Part shown: positions 52,710-61,494 of the stretch, piece after piece
Numbering within the stretch: position 1 is the stretch's first letter
Layout: each line of letters starts with the position of its first letter
Origin: JAFGVL01 sp963662245
GTDB taxonomy: Bacteria; Bacteroidota; Bacteroidia; Bacteroidales; Paludibacteraceae
Assembly: GCA_963662245.2 (NCBI GenBank)
Contig: CAXXVQ010000008.1
Location: forward strand, 310,001-374,000
DNA: 64,000 nt
Reading direction: 5' to 3'
Translations under genes and position numbers: made by a program
Notes under the pieces: model-generated
The model's database searches: none
The model's input: the letters and a program-made list of their open reading frames with translations, nothing else
What the model was told of the DNA's origin: nothing

Positions 52710-53015
52710 ATGAGTCAAAAAATTAGAATTAAATTAAAATCTTACGATCACAATTTAGTTGATAAATCAGCTGAAAAGATTGTTAAAACAGTGAAAACTA
52801 CTGGTGCAGTAGTAAGTGGTCCAATTCCATTACCAACTCACAAGCGTATCTTTACTGTTAACCGTGCAACTTTCGTTAACAAAAAATCTCGCGAGCAATT
52901 TGAATTGTCTTCTTATAAAAGACTAATCGACATTTATAGCTCAACTGCAAAAACTGTTGATGCTTTAATGAAATTAGAATTGCCAAGCGGTGTTGAAGTA
53001 GAAATTAAAGTGTGA
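52710..53015 (+). CDS. rpsJ: 30S ribosomal protein S10
   Basis: 101 aa. KIRIKLKSYDHNLVDKSA, GPIPLPTHKRIFTVNR and SREQFELSSYKRLIDI are canonical. It is in the 30S head and also serves as NusE in antitermination. First gene of the S10 block; rplC follows in 19 bp. Confidence 0.98.
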   Translation: MSQKIRIKLKSYDHNLVDKSAEKIVKTVKTTGAVVSGPIPLPTHKRIFTVNRATFVNKKSREQFELSSYKRLIDIYSSTAKTVDALMKLELPSGVEVEIKV

Positions 53016-53034
53016 TAAATAAAAATTAATTGAA

Positions 53035-53652
53035 ATGCCAGGATTATTAGGAAAAAAAATCGGAATGACATCCGTTTTCAGTGCCGATGGTAAAAATGTT
53101 CCATGCACTGTTATCGAAGCTGGTCCTTGTGTTGTTACTCAAATTAAAACTGTTGAGACTGATGGTTACTCATCACTTCAGTTGGGTTACTCTGAGAAAA
53201 AAGAGAAACATACAACTAAGCCTGAGTTAGGTCATGTTAAAAAAGCAGGTGTAGCTCCACAAAGATACTTGGCCGAGTTCAACGATTTCGATGGAGAATT
53301 TAACTTAGGTGATGCTATCACTGTTGAATTGTTCGAGGAACAAGATTGGGTAGATGTTGTAGGGACATCAAAAGGTAAAGGTTTTCAAGGTGTTGTTAAA
53401 CGCCATGGTTTTGGTGGTGTAGGTCAATCTACTCACGGTCAACATAACCGTTTGCGTGCTCCAGGTTCGCTTGGTGCGTCTTCTTATCCTTCTAAAGTAG
53501 TAAAAGGTATGAGAATGGCTGGTCGCACAGGTGGTGACAAAGTGACTGTACAAAACTTACAAGTGATTAAAGTAATTCCAGAGCATAACCTAGTGTTAAT
53601 CAAAGGTTCTGTACCTGGAGCTAAAGGTTCAATCGTAACTATTTATAAATAA
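53035..53652 (+). CDS. rplC: 50S ribosomal protein L3
   Basis: 205 aa. PGLLGKKIGMTSVF at the start, then GFQGVVKRHGFGGVGQSTHG and MAGRTGGDKVTVQNLQV. It is an early 23S rRNA assembly protein near the peptidyl-transferase centre. Its stop TAA overlaps the rplD ATG by one base. Confidence 0.98.
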   Translation: MPGLLGKKIGMTSVFSADGKNVPCTVIEAGPCVVTQIKTVETDGYSSLQLGYSEKKEKHTTKPELGHVKKAGVAPQRYLAEFNDFDGEFNLGDAITVELFEEQDWVDVVGTSKGKGFQGVVKRHGFGGVGQSTHGQHNRLRAPGSLGASSYPSKVVKGMRMAGRTGGDKVTVQNLQVIKVIPEHNLVLIKGSVPGAKGSIVTIYK

Positions 53653-54281
53653 TGGAACTTAGTATATATAATATTAAAGGCGAAGATACCGGAAAAAAAG
53701 TTTCGTTGAATGATGCTATTTATGGCTTAGAGCCAAATGATCACGCTATTTACCTAGATGTTAAACAATATTTAGCTAATCAGCGTCAAGGAACTCATAA
53801 GTCAAAAGAGCGTAGCGAACTATCTGGTAGTACTAAGAAATTAGGTCGCCAAAAAGGTGGCGGTGGTGCTCGCCGTGGTGATATTAAATCACCATTGTTA
53901 AGAGGTGGTGCTCGTGTATTTGGTCCACAACCTCGTGACTATAGCTTCAAATTGAATAAAAAAGTAAAACAATTAGCGAGAAAATCTGCGCTTTCTTATA
54001 AAGCAAAAGAAGAAGGAATCGTTATTGTTGATAACATTGCTTTTGAAGCTCCAAAGACAAAAGAATTCATGACAATGGCAAATAATTTGAAAGTTGCTGA
54101 TAAAAAGTTACTTATTGTTTTATCAGAACCAAATAAAAATGTATATTTGTCGGCTCGTAATTTGAAAAATGCAGAAGTGTTAACTGTTTCAGAATTAAAT
54201 ACATATAAAATTTTGAATGCAAAATCACTTGTTATGACAGAAGAATCTGTTGCTGCAATTGAACAAATTTTTAACGCTTAA
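53652..54281 (+). CDS. rplD: 50S ribosomal protein L4
   Basis: 209 aa. GTHKSKERSELSGSTKK, RQKGGGGARRGDIKSPLLRG and VFGPQPRDYSFKLNKKVK carry the extended loop lining the exit tunnel. In E. coli L4 represses the S10 operon. Its start is coupled to the rplC stop (TAATG). Confidence 0.98.
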   Translation: MELSIYNIKGEDTGKKVSLNDAIYGLEPNDHAIYLDVKQYLANQRQGTHKSKERSELSGSTKKLGRQKGGGGARRGDIKSPLLRGGARVFGPQPRDYSFKLNKKVKQLARKSALSYKAKEEGIVIVDNIAFEAPKTKEFMTMANNLKVADKKLLIVLSEPNKNVYLSARNLKNAEVLTVSELNTYKILNAKSLVMTEESVAAIEQIFNA

Positions 54282-54295
54282 TAGGAGGTATTACA

Positions 54296-54586
54296 ATGTC
54301 AATAATTATCAAACCTATCGTTACTGAAAAGATGACTATGCTTGGCGAAAAGCTTAATAGATACGGTTTTAAGGTGCAAAAAGGCGCTAATAAAATTGAA
54401 ATTAAGAAAGCAGTTCAAGATATGTATGGAGTAACTGTAGTAGCAGTTAATACCTCTATTGTTCCGGGAAAGAAAAAATCTCGTTACACTAAAGGCGGTA
54501 TGATTAAAGGTGCAACTAGCGATTATAAAAAAGCTATTGTTACACTGAAAGAAGGAGAACAAATCGATTTTTATAGCAATATTTAA
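54296..54586 (+). CDS. rplW: 50S ribosomal protein L23
   Basis: 96 aa. IIKPIVTEKMTML, YGFKVQKGANKIEIKKAV and GKKKSRYTKGG. It lies at the tunnel exit and docks trigger factor/SRP. Preceded by one of the few perfect Shine-Dalgarno sites here (AGGAGG, 8 nt from ATG). Confidence 0.97.
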   Translation: MSIIIKPIVTEKMTMLGEKLNRYGFKVQKGANKIEIKKAVQDMYGVTVVAVNTSIVPGKKKSRYTKGGMIKGATSDYKKAIVTLKEGEQIDFYSNI

Positions 54587-54591
54587 GAAAA

Positions 54592-55416
54592 ATGGCTGTA
54601 CGCAAATTAAGACCCATAACACCGGGGCAGAGACATAAAATTATTGGAACATTTGAAACAATTACTGCAAGTGCTCCAGAAAAATCTCTAGTTGTTGGAA
54701 ACGGCAAGTCTGGTGGTCGTAACAACGATGGTAAAATGACTATGCGCTACATTGGTGGTGGTCATAAGAGAAAATATAGAGTGATTGATTTCAAAAGAAA
54801 TAAAGATGGTGTTCCAGCTGTCGTTAAAACAATTGAATATGATCCAAACCGTTCGGCTCGTATCGCTTTGTTGTTTTATGCAGATGGAGAAAAACGCTAC
54901 ATTCTAGCACCTAATGGATTGGCTGTTGGTCAATCAATCATGTCTGGTGCTGATGCAGCTCCTGAAGTTGGTAACTCATTACCATTGCAAAATATTCCTC
55001 TTGGTACAATAATTCATAATATAGAATTAAATCCAGGAAGAGGTGCTGCAATGGTTCGTTCTGCAGGTACTTTTGCTCAATTAACTTCGAGAGAAGATAA
55101 ATATGCAATTGTTAAATTACCTTCAGGTGAAACTCGTAAAGTGCTTTGTGCATGTAAAGCAACTATTGGAAGTGTAGGTAACTCTGACCATGCTCTAGAA
55201 AGATCAGGAAAAGCTGGTCGTTCAAGATGGTTAGGACGACGCCCTCGCGTGAGAGGTGTGGCAATGAACCCTGTTGATCACCCAATGGGTGGTGGTGAAG
55301 GTCGCCAATCAGGAGGACACCCACGCTCTCGCAAAGGCTTGTTAGCTAAAGGGTACAAAACTCGTGCTCCTAAAAAAGCATCTAGCAAGTATATTATTGA
55401 AAGAAAGAAAAAATAA
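54592..55416 (+). CDS. rplB: 50S ribosomal protein L2
   Basis: 274 aa. RKLRPITPGQRHKI, GGRNNDGKMTMRYIGGGHK, VGNSDHALERSGKAGRSRW and the catalytic-site loop MNPVDHPMGGGEGRQSGG are all present. It contributes to peptidyl transfer and subunit joining. 5 bp after rplW. Confidence 0.98.
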   Translation: MAVRKLRPITPGQRHKIIGTFETITASAPEKSLVVGNGKSGGRNNDGKMTMRYIGGGHKRKYRVIDFKRNKDGVPAVVKTIEYDPNRSARIALLFYADGEKRYILAPNGLAVGQSIMSGADAAPEVGNSLPLQNIPLGTIIHNIELNPGRGAAMVRSAGTFAQLTSREDKYAIVKLPSGETRKVLCACKATIGSVGNSDHALERSGKAGRSRWLGRRPRVRGVAMNPVDHPMGGGEGRQSGGHPRSRKGLLAKGYKTRAPKKASSKYIIERKKK

Positions 55417-55440
55417 TCGCAATTAAAGTAAGTAGATAAT

Positions 55441-55710
55441 ATGAGTCGTTCATTAAAAAAAGGACCTTACATTAATCTGAAACTAGAAAAGAAAGTTTTA
55501 GCCATGAATGAAGGCGGTAAAAAAACCGTAGTAAAAACATGGGCTAGAGCTTCAATGATTTCACCTGATTTTGTAGGTCATACGATTGCTGTACACAACG
55601 GAAATAAGTTTATCCCTGTATATGTTACAGAAAACATGGTTGGTCATAAGTTAGGAGAGTTCTCTCCAACTCGTAACTTCCGTGGACATGGCGGTAATAA
55701 GAAAAAATAA
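55441..55710 (+). CDS. rpsS: 30S ribosomal protein S19
   Basis: 89 aa. SRSLKKGPYINLKLEKKV, TWARASMISPDFVGHTIAVH and GHKLGEFSPTRNFRGHG. It binds the 30S head with S13. 24 bp after rplB; 40 bp before rplV. Confidence 0.98.
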   Translation: MSRSLKKGPYINLKLEKKVLAMNEGGKKTVVKTWARASMISPDFVGHTIAVHNGNKFIPVYVTENMVGHKLGEFSPTRNFRGHGGNKKK

Positions 55711-55750
55711 TCCGTTGTTAAAAGATAAAAAATAAAAATATCTAAATAAA

Positions 55751-56158
55751 ATGGGTAAAAGAAAAAGAATTTCTGCAGAAGAAAGAAAAGAAGCCCAAAA
55801 GTCTCTTTACTTCGCAAAATTGAACAATGTGCCAACATCTCCTCGTAAAATGCGTTTGATGGCAGATTTGATTCGTGGAATGGAAGTAACTAAAGCTCTT
55901 GGAGTATTAAAATTCTCTACTAAAGAGGCTTCTGATAAAATGGAAAAATTATTGCGTTCAGCAATTGCCAATTGGGAACAAAAAACAGAACAAAAAGCAG
56001 AGGATGCTACTTTGTATGTTAGTGCAGTGTCAGTTGATTCTGCGCGTATGTTAAAAAGACTTCGTCCTGCACCGCAAGGAAGAGGTTATCGTATTCGCAA
56101 GCGTTCAAACCATGTAACCTTGTTTGTTGACACTAAAAATACTAACGATCAAAACTAA
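55751..56158 (+). CDS. rplV: 50S ribosomal protein L22
   Basis: 135 aa. NVPTSPRKMRLMADLIRGM and RLRPAPQGRGYRIRKRSNHV form the tunnel-lining loop where macrolide-resistance changes occur; no deletion is seen. An N-terminal Lys/Glu-rich extension (~15 residues) precedes the core. 6 bp before rpsC. Confidence 0.97.
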   Translation: MGKRKRISAEERKEAQKSLYFAKLNNVPTSPRKMRLMADLIRGMEVTKALGVLKFSTKEASDKMEKLLRSAIANWEQKTEQKAEDATLYVSAVSVDSARMLKRLRPAPQGRGYRIRKRSNHVTLFVDTKNTNDQN

Positions 56159-56164
56159 GAACTA

Positions 56165-56884
56165 ATGGGACAAAAAGTAAATCCAGTAAGTAATCGTTTA
56201 GGTATCATCAGAGGATGGGATTCTAATTGGTATGGTGGAAACAACTATGGTGATACGCTTCTAGAAGATAGCAAAATTAGAAAATATCTTAATGCTCGTT
56301 TAGCAAAAGCAAGTGTTTCTCGTATTGTTATCGAAAGAACATTAAAACTTGTTACAATTACAGTTTGTACTGCTCGTCCAGGTATTATTATCGGGAAAGG
56401 TGGTCAAGAAGTTGACAAGTTAAAAGAAGAGTTAAAGAAAATTACAGATAAAGATGTCCAAATAAACATCTTTGAAATTAAGCGTCCAGAACTTGATGCC
56501 GTTATCGTAGCAAATAATATTGCCCGTCAAGTAGAAGGGAAAATTGCTTACCGCCGTGCTGTAAAAATGGCTATTGCATCAACCATGAGAATGGGAGCGG
56601 AAGGAATTAAAGTGCTTGTTTCAGGTCGTTTAAATGGAGCTGAGATGGCTCGTTCTGAAATGTATAAAGAAGGAAGAACTCCTTTACATACATTAAGAGC
56701 AGACATTGATTATGCGCTAGCTGAGGCTTTAACTAAAGTAGGTTTGATTGGAATAAAAGTATGGATTTGCCGTGGAGAAATTTATGGTAAAAAAGACTTA
56801 GCTCCATCATTTACTGTAAGTAAAAGTGGATCAGGTTCTGGTCGTGATGGAAACTCTAAGGGTTTCAAGAGAAGAAAAAAGTAA
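56165..56884 (+). CDS. rpsC: 30S ribosomal protein S3
   Basis: 239 aa. GQKVNPVSNRLGIIRGWDS, the KH motif RPGIIIGKGGQEVDKL, then GRLNGAEMARSEMYKEGR. It forms part of the mRNA entry helicase. A Ser/Gly/Lys-rich tail ends it. Confidence 0.98.
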   Translation: MGQKVNPVSNRLGIIRGWDSNWYGGNNYGDTLLEDSKIRKYLNARLAKASVSRIVIERTLKLVTITVCTARPGIIIGKGGQEVDKLKEELKKITDKDVQINIFEIKRPELDAVIVANNIARQVEGKIAYRRAVKMAIASTMRMGAEGIKVLVSGRLNGAEMARSEMYKEGRTPLHTLRADIDYALAEALTKVGLIGIKVWICRGEIYGKKDLAPSFTVSKSGSGSGRDGNSKGFKRRKK

Positions 56885-56912
56885 TTCGAAACTAAATTGA
56901 ATTGTAAAGATT

Positions 56913-57347
56913 ATGTTACAACCAAAGAAAACAAAATTCAGAAGACAGCAAAAAGGTCGTATGAAGGGGAATGCCCAAAGAGGCAATCAGTTGGCTTTCG
57001 GTTCTTTTGGTATTAAATCCTTAGAGTCAAAATGGATCACTGGTCGTCAAATTGAAGCAGCCCGTATTGCTGTAACTCGTTATATGCAAAGACAAGGACA
57101 AATTTGGATTAGAATTTTTCCTGATAAACCAATTACTAAAAAACCTGCAGAGGTTCGTATGGGTAAAGGTAAAGGTTCTCCAGAAGGGTTTGTCGCACCT
57201 ATTACTCCTGGTAGAGTAATTATCGAAGTAGAAGGCGTACCATATGATGTAGCAAAAGAAGCATTACGCTTAGCTGCTCAAAAGTTACCTGTTACTACGA
57301 AGTTCATTATCAGAAGAGACTATGACACAAGTACAATAAATGCATAA
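56913..57347 (+). CDS. rplP: 50S ribosomal protein L16
   Basis: 144 aa. MLQPKKTKFRRQQKGRMKG, FGIKSLESKWITGRQIEAAR and MGKGKGSPEGFVAPI. It organises the A-site of the 50S. 5 bp before rpmC. Confidence 0.98.
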   Translation: MLQPKKTKFRRQQKGRMKGNAQRGNQLAFGSFGIKSLESKWITGRQIEAARIAVTRYMQRQGQIWIRIFPDKPITKKPAEVRMGKGKGSPEGFVAPITPGRVIIEVEGVPYDVAKEALRLAAQKLPVTTKFIIRRDYDTSTINA

Positions 57348-57352
57348 GGACA

Positions 57353-57550
57353 ATGAAAACAAGAGAAATTAAAGAACTTACAGAAAAAGAAGTTCAAGAG
57401 CAGTTAGTTGCTAATAAAGAGTTGCTAAATAGAATGGTCTTGAATCACAGTATTTCTCCTCTTGATAATCCAATGCAGATTAAGGCCATGAGAAAAACAA
57501 TTGCAAAATTGGCTACTGAGTTGCGTCAGAGGGAAATTAACCAACAATAA
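57353..57550 (+). CDS. rpmC: 50S ribosomal protein L29
   Basis: 65 aa, two helices. KTREIKELTEKEVQEQL and the family end pattern MRKTIAKLATELRQRE. It lies next to L23 at the tunnel exit. Confidence 0.96.
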   Translation: MKTREIKELTEKEVQEQLVANKELLNRMVLNHSISPLDNPMQIKAMRKTIAKLATELRQREINQQ

Positions 57551-57558
57551 CGATTGTA

Positions 57559-57816
57559 ATGGAAACAAGAAATTTAAGAAAAGAGAGATCTGGTATTGTT
57601 TCTAGTAACAAAATGGAAAAAACCATTACTGTTGCTGTGAAATGGAAAGAAAAACACCCGATCTACGGAAAATTCGTTAATAAGACGAAGAAATATCATG
57701 CTCATGACGAAAAAAATGAATGTAACATTGGAGACTATGTTCGCATCATGGAAACTCGTCCTTTGAGTAAAACAAAAAGATGGAGATTAGTAGAAATCAT
57801 CGAAAGAGTTAAGTAA
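57559..57816 (+). CDS. rpsQ: 30S ribosomal protein S17
   Basis: 85 aa. RNLRKERSGIVSSNKMEKTI, HPIYGKFVNKTKKYHAHDE and ETRPLSKTKRWRLVEI are canonical. A primary 16S rRNA binder. 2 bp before rplN. Confidence 0.97.
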   Translation: METRNLRKERSGIVSSNKMEKTITVAVKWKEKHPIYGKFVNKTKKYHAHDEKNECNIGDYVRIMETRPLSKTKRWRLVEIIERVK

Positions 57817-57818
57817 TT

Positions 57819-58184
57819 ATGATACAACCAGAATCAAGATTAGTAGTCGCAGATAATAGTGGAGCAAAAGAAGCTCTATGTATTCGTGTTCTTGGAGGTA
57901 CAGGAAAACGCTATGCAACTGTAGGTGATGTTATCGTTGTGACTGTAAAACAAACAATCCCTGCAAGTGATGTTAAAAAGGGAACTGTTTCTAAAGCTGT
58001 AGTTGTTAGAACTAAAAAAGAAGTTCGTCGTCAGGATGGTTCTTATATCCGCTTTGATGATAACGCTTGTGTTCTTTTAAACACTGCTGGAGAAATGCGT
58101 GGAAGTCGTATCTTTGGCCCTATAGCCAGAGAACTTCGTGCTTCAAATATGAAAATTATATCACTTGCACCTGAAGTGCTTTAA
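57819..58184 (+). CDS. rplN: 50S ribosomal protein L14
   Basis: 121 aa. MIQPESRLVVADNSGAKE, VRTKKEVRRQDGSYIRFDD and GSRIFGPIARELR. It sits at the subunit interface and is the docking site for the silencing factor RsfS. Confidence 0.98.
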   Translation: MIQPESRLVVADNSGAKEALCIRVLGGTGKRYATVGDVIVVTVKQTIPASDVKKGTVSKAVVVRTKKEVRRQDGSYIRFDDNACVLLNTAGEMRGSRIFGPIARELRASNMKIISLAPEVL

Positions 58185-58206
58185 TCTTCGAAAATAAAAT
58201 ACAGTG

Positions 58207-58527
58207 ATGAGTAAATTACATATTAAAAAGGGTGATACAGTTTATGTAAGCGCCGGCGAAGACAAAGGAAAAACCGGTCGTGTTCTTGAAGTTCTTGTGA
58301 AAGAACAACGCGCTATAGTAGAAGGTATCAATTTAGTATCTAAGCATACTAAACCTAATGCACAAAATCCTCAAGGAGGAATAGTAAAGAAAGAAGCATC
58401 TATCCATATTTCAAATTTGAATGTGGTAGATCCTAAAACAGGTAACCCAACTCGTATTGGTCGTAAATTGAACGATGCTGGTGAGTTAGTTCGTTTTGCA
58501 AAAAAATCAGGGGAGGAGATTAAATAA
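58207..58527 (+). CDS. rplX: 50S ribosomal protein L24
   Basis: 106 aa from ATG 58207 (a GTG directly before it is less likely). SKLHIKKGDTVYVSAGEDKG carries the KOW motif, and GINLVSKHTKPNAQNPQGGI follows. It starts 50S assembly. Its stop overlaps the rplE ATG by one base. Confidence 0.97.
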   Translation: MSKLHIKKGDTVYVSAGEDKGKTGRVLEVLVKEQRAIVEGINLVSKHTKPNAQNPQGGIVKKEASIHISNLNVVDPKTGNPTRIGRKLNDAGELVRFAKKSGEEIK

Positions 58528-59072
58528 TGAATACTGCTAGTTTAAAAAACGATTATAAAGATCGTATTGTTCCGGCTCTAATGAAAGAGTTTGGTTATAA
58601 GTCAGTAATGCAAGTTCCTCAGCTTGAAAAAATCGTTCTTAATCAAGGTCTAGGAATTGCTGTTGCGGATAAAAAGATCATTGAAAATGCTATCAATGAG
58701 ATGACTGCTATTGCAGGTCAAAAAGCTGTTGCTACAGTATCAAGAAAAGATATTTCTAACTTCAAGTTGCGTAAAAAAATGCCTATTGGTGTTCGTGTTA
58801 CTCTTCGTGGAGATCAAATGTATGAATTTCTTGAGCGTTTAGTAAAAGTAGCTTTACCTCGTATTCGTGACTTTAAAGGTATCGAAAGTAAACTTGATGG
58901 TCGTGGTAACTATTCATTAGGGATTCAAGAGCAAATTATTTTCCCGGAAATTAATATTGAAAGTGTATCTAGAATTCTTGGTATGAACATTACTATGGTA
59001 ACTAGTGCTAAAACTGATGAAGAAGGTTTTGCATTATTGAAAGAGTTTGGTTTACCATTTAAGAAAAACTAA
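58527..59072 (+). CDS. rplE: 50S ribosomal protein L5
   Basis: 181 aa. VPQLEKIVLNQGLGIAVADK, KLRKKMPIGVRVTLRGDQMY and GIQEQIIFPEI are canonical. It binds 5S rRNA and contacts P-site tRNA. Start coupled to rplX (TAATG). Confidence 0.98.
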   Translation: MNTASLKNDYKDRIVPALMKEFGYKSVMQVPQLEKIVLNQGLGIAVADKKIIENAINEMTAIAGQKAVATVSRKDISNFKLRKKMPIGVRVTLRGDQMYEFLERLVKVALPRIRDFKGIESKLDGRGNYSLGIQEQIIFPEINIESVSRILGMNITMVTSAKTDEEGFALLKEFGLPFKKN

Positions 59073-59087
59073 TAAAGAAAGTATACA

Positions 59088-59357
59088 ATGGCTAAAGAAT
59101 CAATGAAAGCCCGTGAAGTTAAAAGAGCTAAGCTTGTTGCTAAATATGCAGCAAAAAGAGCTCAGTTAATTTCAGAGGGAAACTATGAAGCATTACAAAG
59201 CTTGCCAAAAAATGCGTCTCCAGTTCGTTTACACAATCGTTGTAAATTAACTGGCCGTCCAAAAGGATATATGCGTCAGTTTGGTATTTCTCGTATTCAA
59301 TTTAGAGAAATGGCTTCAAACGGTTTAATTCCAGGTGTTAAAAAAGCAAGCTGGTAA
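59088..59357 (+). CDS. rpsN: 30S ribosomal protein S14 (zinc-free form)
   Basis: 89 aa, the long form without CxxC pairs. PVRLHNRCKLTGRPKGYMR and GISRIQFREMASNGLIPGV, ending KKASW. Binds the 30S head. 66 bp before rpsH. Confidence 0.97.
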   Translation: MAKESMKAREVKRAKLVAKYAAKRAQLISEGNYEALQSLPKNASPVRLHNRCKLTGRPKGYMRQFGISRIQFREMASNGLIPGVKKASW

Positions 59358-59423
59358 AAAAGAAATTATTTTTTGTTTAATAAATATTGTCTCGATAGCC
59401 GAGATCAATTTAAAAACAGTTTT

Positions 59424-59819
59424 ATGACAGATCCAATCGCAGATTATTTAACCCGTTTGCGTAATGCAATCAAAGCAAACCATCGGGTTGTTGAGGTTCC
59501 TGCTTCAAATTTGAAGAAGGAAATTACAAGGATATTGCATGATAAAGGCTATATCCTTAATTACAAGTTTGTTGAAGATGGTCCTCAAGGTTCAATCAAA
59601 ATTGCCTTGAAATATGACCCAGTAAACAAAGTAAATTCTATTAAGAAATTAATTAGAGTTTCTAAACCAGGTATGCGTAAGTATGCAGGTAATAAGGAAC
59701 TTCCTTCTGTTCTTAATGGTTTGGGTATTGCAATCGTTTCTACATCTAAAGGCGTGATGACTGATAAGGAAGCTCGCAATCAAAATGTAGGTGGTGAAAT
59801 TCTATGTTATGTATATTAA
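59424..59819 (+). CDS. rpsH: 30S ribosomal protein S8
   Basis: 131 aa from ATG 59424 (MTDPIADYLTRLRNA is the family start; a TTG-led frame from 59373 adds a non-homologous 17 residues). SRPGMR-like RVSKPGMRKYAG, GLGIAIVSTSKGVMTD and VGGEILCYVY follow. In E. coli S8 represses the spc operon. Confidence 0.97.
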   Translation: MTDPIADYLTRLRNAIKANHRVVEVPASNLKKEITRILHDKGYILNYKFVEDGPQGSIKIALKYDPVNKVNSIKKLIRVSKPGMRKYAGNKELPSVLNGLGIAIVSTSKGVMTDKEARNQNVGGEILCYVY

Positions 59820-59837
59820 TAAAGAAAGGAAATACTC

Positions 59838-60392
59838 ATGTCAAGAATAGGAAAATTACCAGTAAGTATCCCATCAGGAGTTACTGTATCAGTTGCTGAT
59901 TCAGTAGTTACTGTAAAAGGGCCAAAAGGAGAGTTAACTCAACAAATAGATCCAAAAATTACTGTTTCAGTAGAAGGATCTGAATGTGTTGTAACTCGTC
60001 CAAATGATGAGAAAGATAATAGAGCAAAACACGGATTATATCGTGCATTAATCAATAACATGGTTATCGGTGTTTCTCAAGGATATAGAAAAGAACTTGA
60101 ACTAGTTGGTGTTGGATACCGTGTATCTAACCAAGGTCAAGTGATTGAATTTTCGTTAGGATATACTCACCAAATCTTTTTGAGTTTACCTAATGAAGTT
60201 AAAATTGAAACTAAAAGTGAGCGTAATCAAAATCCTTTGTTGATTTTGGAGAGCTGTGACAAACAACTTATTGGACAGGTTTGTGCAAAAGTTCGTTCAT
60301 TCCGTAAGCCTGAACCTTATAAAGGAAAAGGTATTAAGTTCGTTGGTGAGCAAATTCGTCGTAAAGCAGGTAAATCAGCCGGTGCTAAATAA
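59838..60392 (+). CDS. rplF: 50S ribosomal protein L6
   Basis: 184 aa with two similar domains. SRIGKLPVSIPSGVTVSV, VSQGYRKELELVGVGYR and the end pattern PEPYKGKGIKFVGEQIRRK. Near the sarcin-ricin loop. Confidence 0.98.
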   Translation: MSRIGKLPVSIPSGVTVSVADSVVTVKGPKGELTQQIDPKITVSVEGSECVVTRPNDEKDNRAKHGLYRALINNMVIGVSQGYRKELELVGVGYRVSNQGQVIEFSLGYTHQIFLSLPNEVKIETKSERNQNPLLILESCDKQLIGQVCAKVRSFRKPEPYKGKGIKFVGEQIRRKAGKSAGAK

Positions 60393-60408
60393 TTAAAAAG
60401 TTAAAGCT

Positions 60409-60753
60409 ATGTCAGTAAAATTAGAAAGAAGACTTAAAATTAAAGCGCATATCCGTTCAAAGATTTCGGGTACAGCTGATAAACCTCGTTTAACAGTATT
60501 CAGAAGCAATTCACAAATCTATGCGCAAGTTATTGACGACCTTAGTGGTAAAACTTTAGTTTCAGCTTCGTCTTTAGCGATAAAAGATAAAGTTGCGAAA
60601 AAAGAACAAGCTGCTCAAGTTGGTGAATTAGTGGCTAAAGCGGCTCAAGAAGCTGGTATTAGAGAGGTTGTGTTCGATAGAAATGGTTATTTATATCATG
60701 GCCGAGTAAGAGAGTTAGCTGAAGGTGCTCGTAAAGGTGGATTAAAATTTTAA
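60409..60753 (+). CDS. rplR: 50S ribosomal protein L18
   Basis: 114 aa. KPRLTVFRSN-type motif (here DKPRLTVFRSNSQIYAQVID), FDRNGYLYHGRVRELAEGAR and GGLKF end. Binds 5S rRNA with L5. 9 bp before rpsE. Confidence 0.98.
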   Translation: MSVKLERRLKIKAHIRSKISGTADKPRLTVFRSNSQIYAQVIDDLSGKTLVSASSLAIKDKVAKKEQAAQVGELVAKAAQEAGIREVVFDRNGYLYHGRVRELAEGARKGGLKF

Positions 60754-60762
60754 TAAGAAAAT

Positions 60763-61278
60763 ATGAAAACTAACAATAGAGTAAAAACAACTAATGATCT
60801 TGACCTGAAAGATAGACTTGTTGCTATCAATCGTGTTACTAAAGTAACTAAAGGTGGTCGTACATTTAGTTTTTCTGCAATTGTTGTTGTAGGAAATGAA
60901 AATGGAATCGTAGGTTGGGGACTTGGAAAAGCTGGTGAAGTTACTGCTGCTATTGCAAAAGGAGTTGAAGCAGCTAAGAAAAACCTAATCAAAGTTCCTG
61001 TTTTAAAAGGAACAATTCCTCACGAGCAAATTGCTAAGTTTGGTGGAGCTCAAGTATTCTTGAAACCTGCGTCTCATGGTACTGGAGTAAAAGCTGGTGG
61101 TGCGATGCGTGCTGTACTAGAAAGTGTTGGAGTAACTGATGTCCTTGCTAAATCAAAAGGATCATCTAACCCGCATAACTTAGTTAAAGCTACTATTGAG
61201 GCTTTAGGCGAAATGCGTGATGCATATACAGTAGCTCAAAATCGTGGTGTAGAGTTAGATAAAGTATTTAACGGATAA
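60763..61278 (+). CDS. rpsE: 30S ribosomal protein S5
   Basis: 171 aa. LKDRLVAINRVTKVTKGGRT near the start holds the loop changed in spectinomycin-resistant mutants, here unaltered in pattern. KAGEVTAAIAKGVEAAKKNL and LAKSKGSSNPHNLVKAT follow. Helps decode accuracy. Confidence 0.98.
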   Translation: MKTNNRVKTTNDLDLKDRLVAINRVTKVTKGGRTFSFSAIVVVGNENGIVGWGLGKAGEVTAAIAKGVEAAKKNLIKVPVLKGTIPHEQIAKFGGAQVFLKPASHGTGVKAGGAMRAVLESVGVTDVLAKSKGSSNPHNLVKATIEALGEMRDAYTVAQNRGVELDKVFNG

Positions 61279-61290
61279 AAATTGATTCTT

Positions 61291-61467
61291 ATGTCAACAA
61301 TTAAAATTAAACAAGTAAGAAGCCAAATCAAATGTCCTAAAGTGCAAAAGTTAACTCTAGAGGCATTAGGTTTGCGTAAAATGCAACAAGTGGTTGAACA
61401 TGAAGCAACTCCTCAAATTTTGGGGATGATTGCTAAAGTGCAACACTTAGTTGAGGTTCAAAAGTAA
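61291..61467 (+). CDS. rpmD: 50S ribosomal protein L30
   Basis: 58 aa from ATG 61291 (a TTG at 61282 would add three residues). IKIKQVRSQIKCPKVQK, LEALGLRKMQQVVEHEATP and GMIAKVQHLVEV are canonical. Confidence 0.96.
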   Translation: MSTIKIKQVRSQIKCPKVQKLTLEALGLRKMQQVVEHEATPQILGMIAKVQHLVEVQK

Positions 61468-61494
61468 AGTTGAATTAAAATATTAAATTAAGAT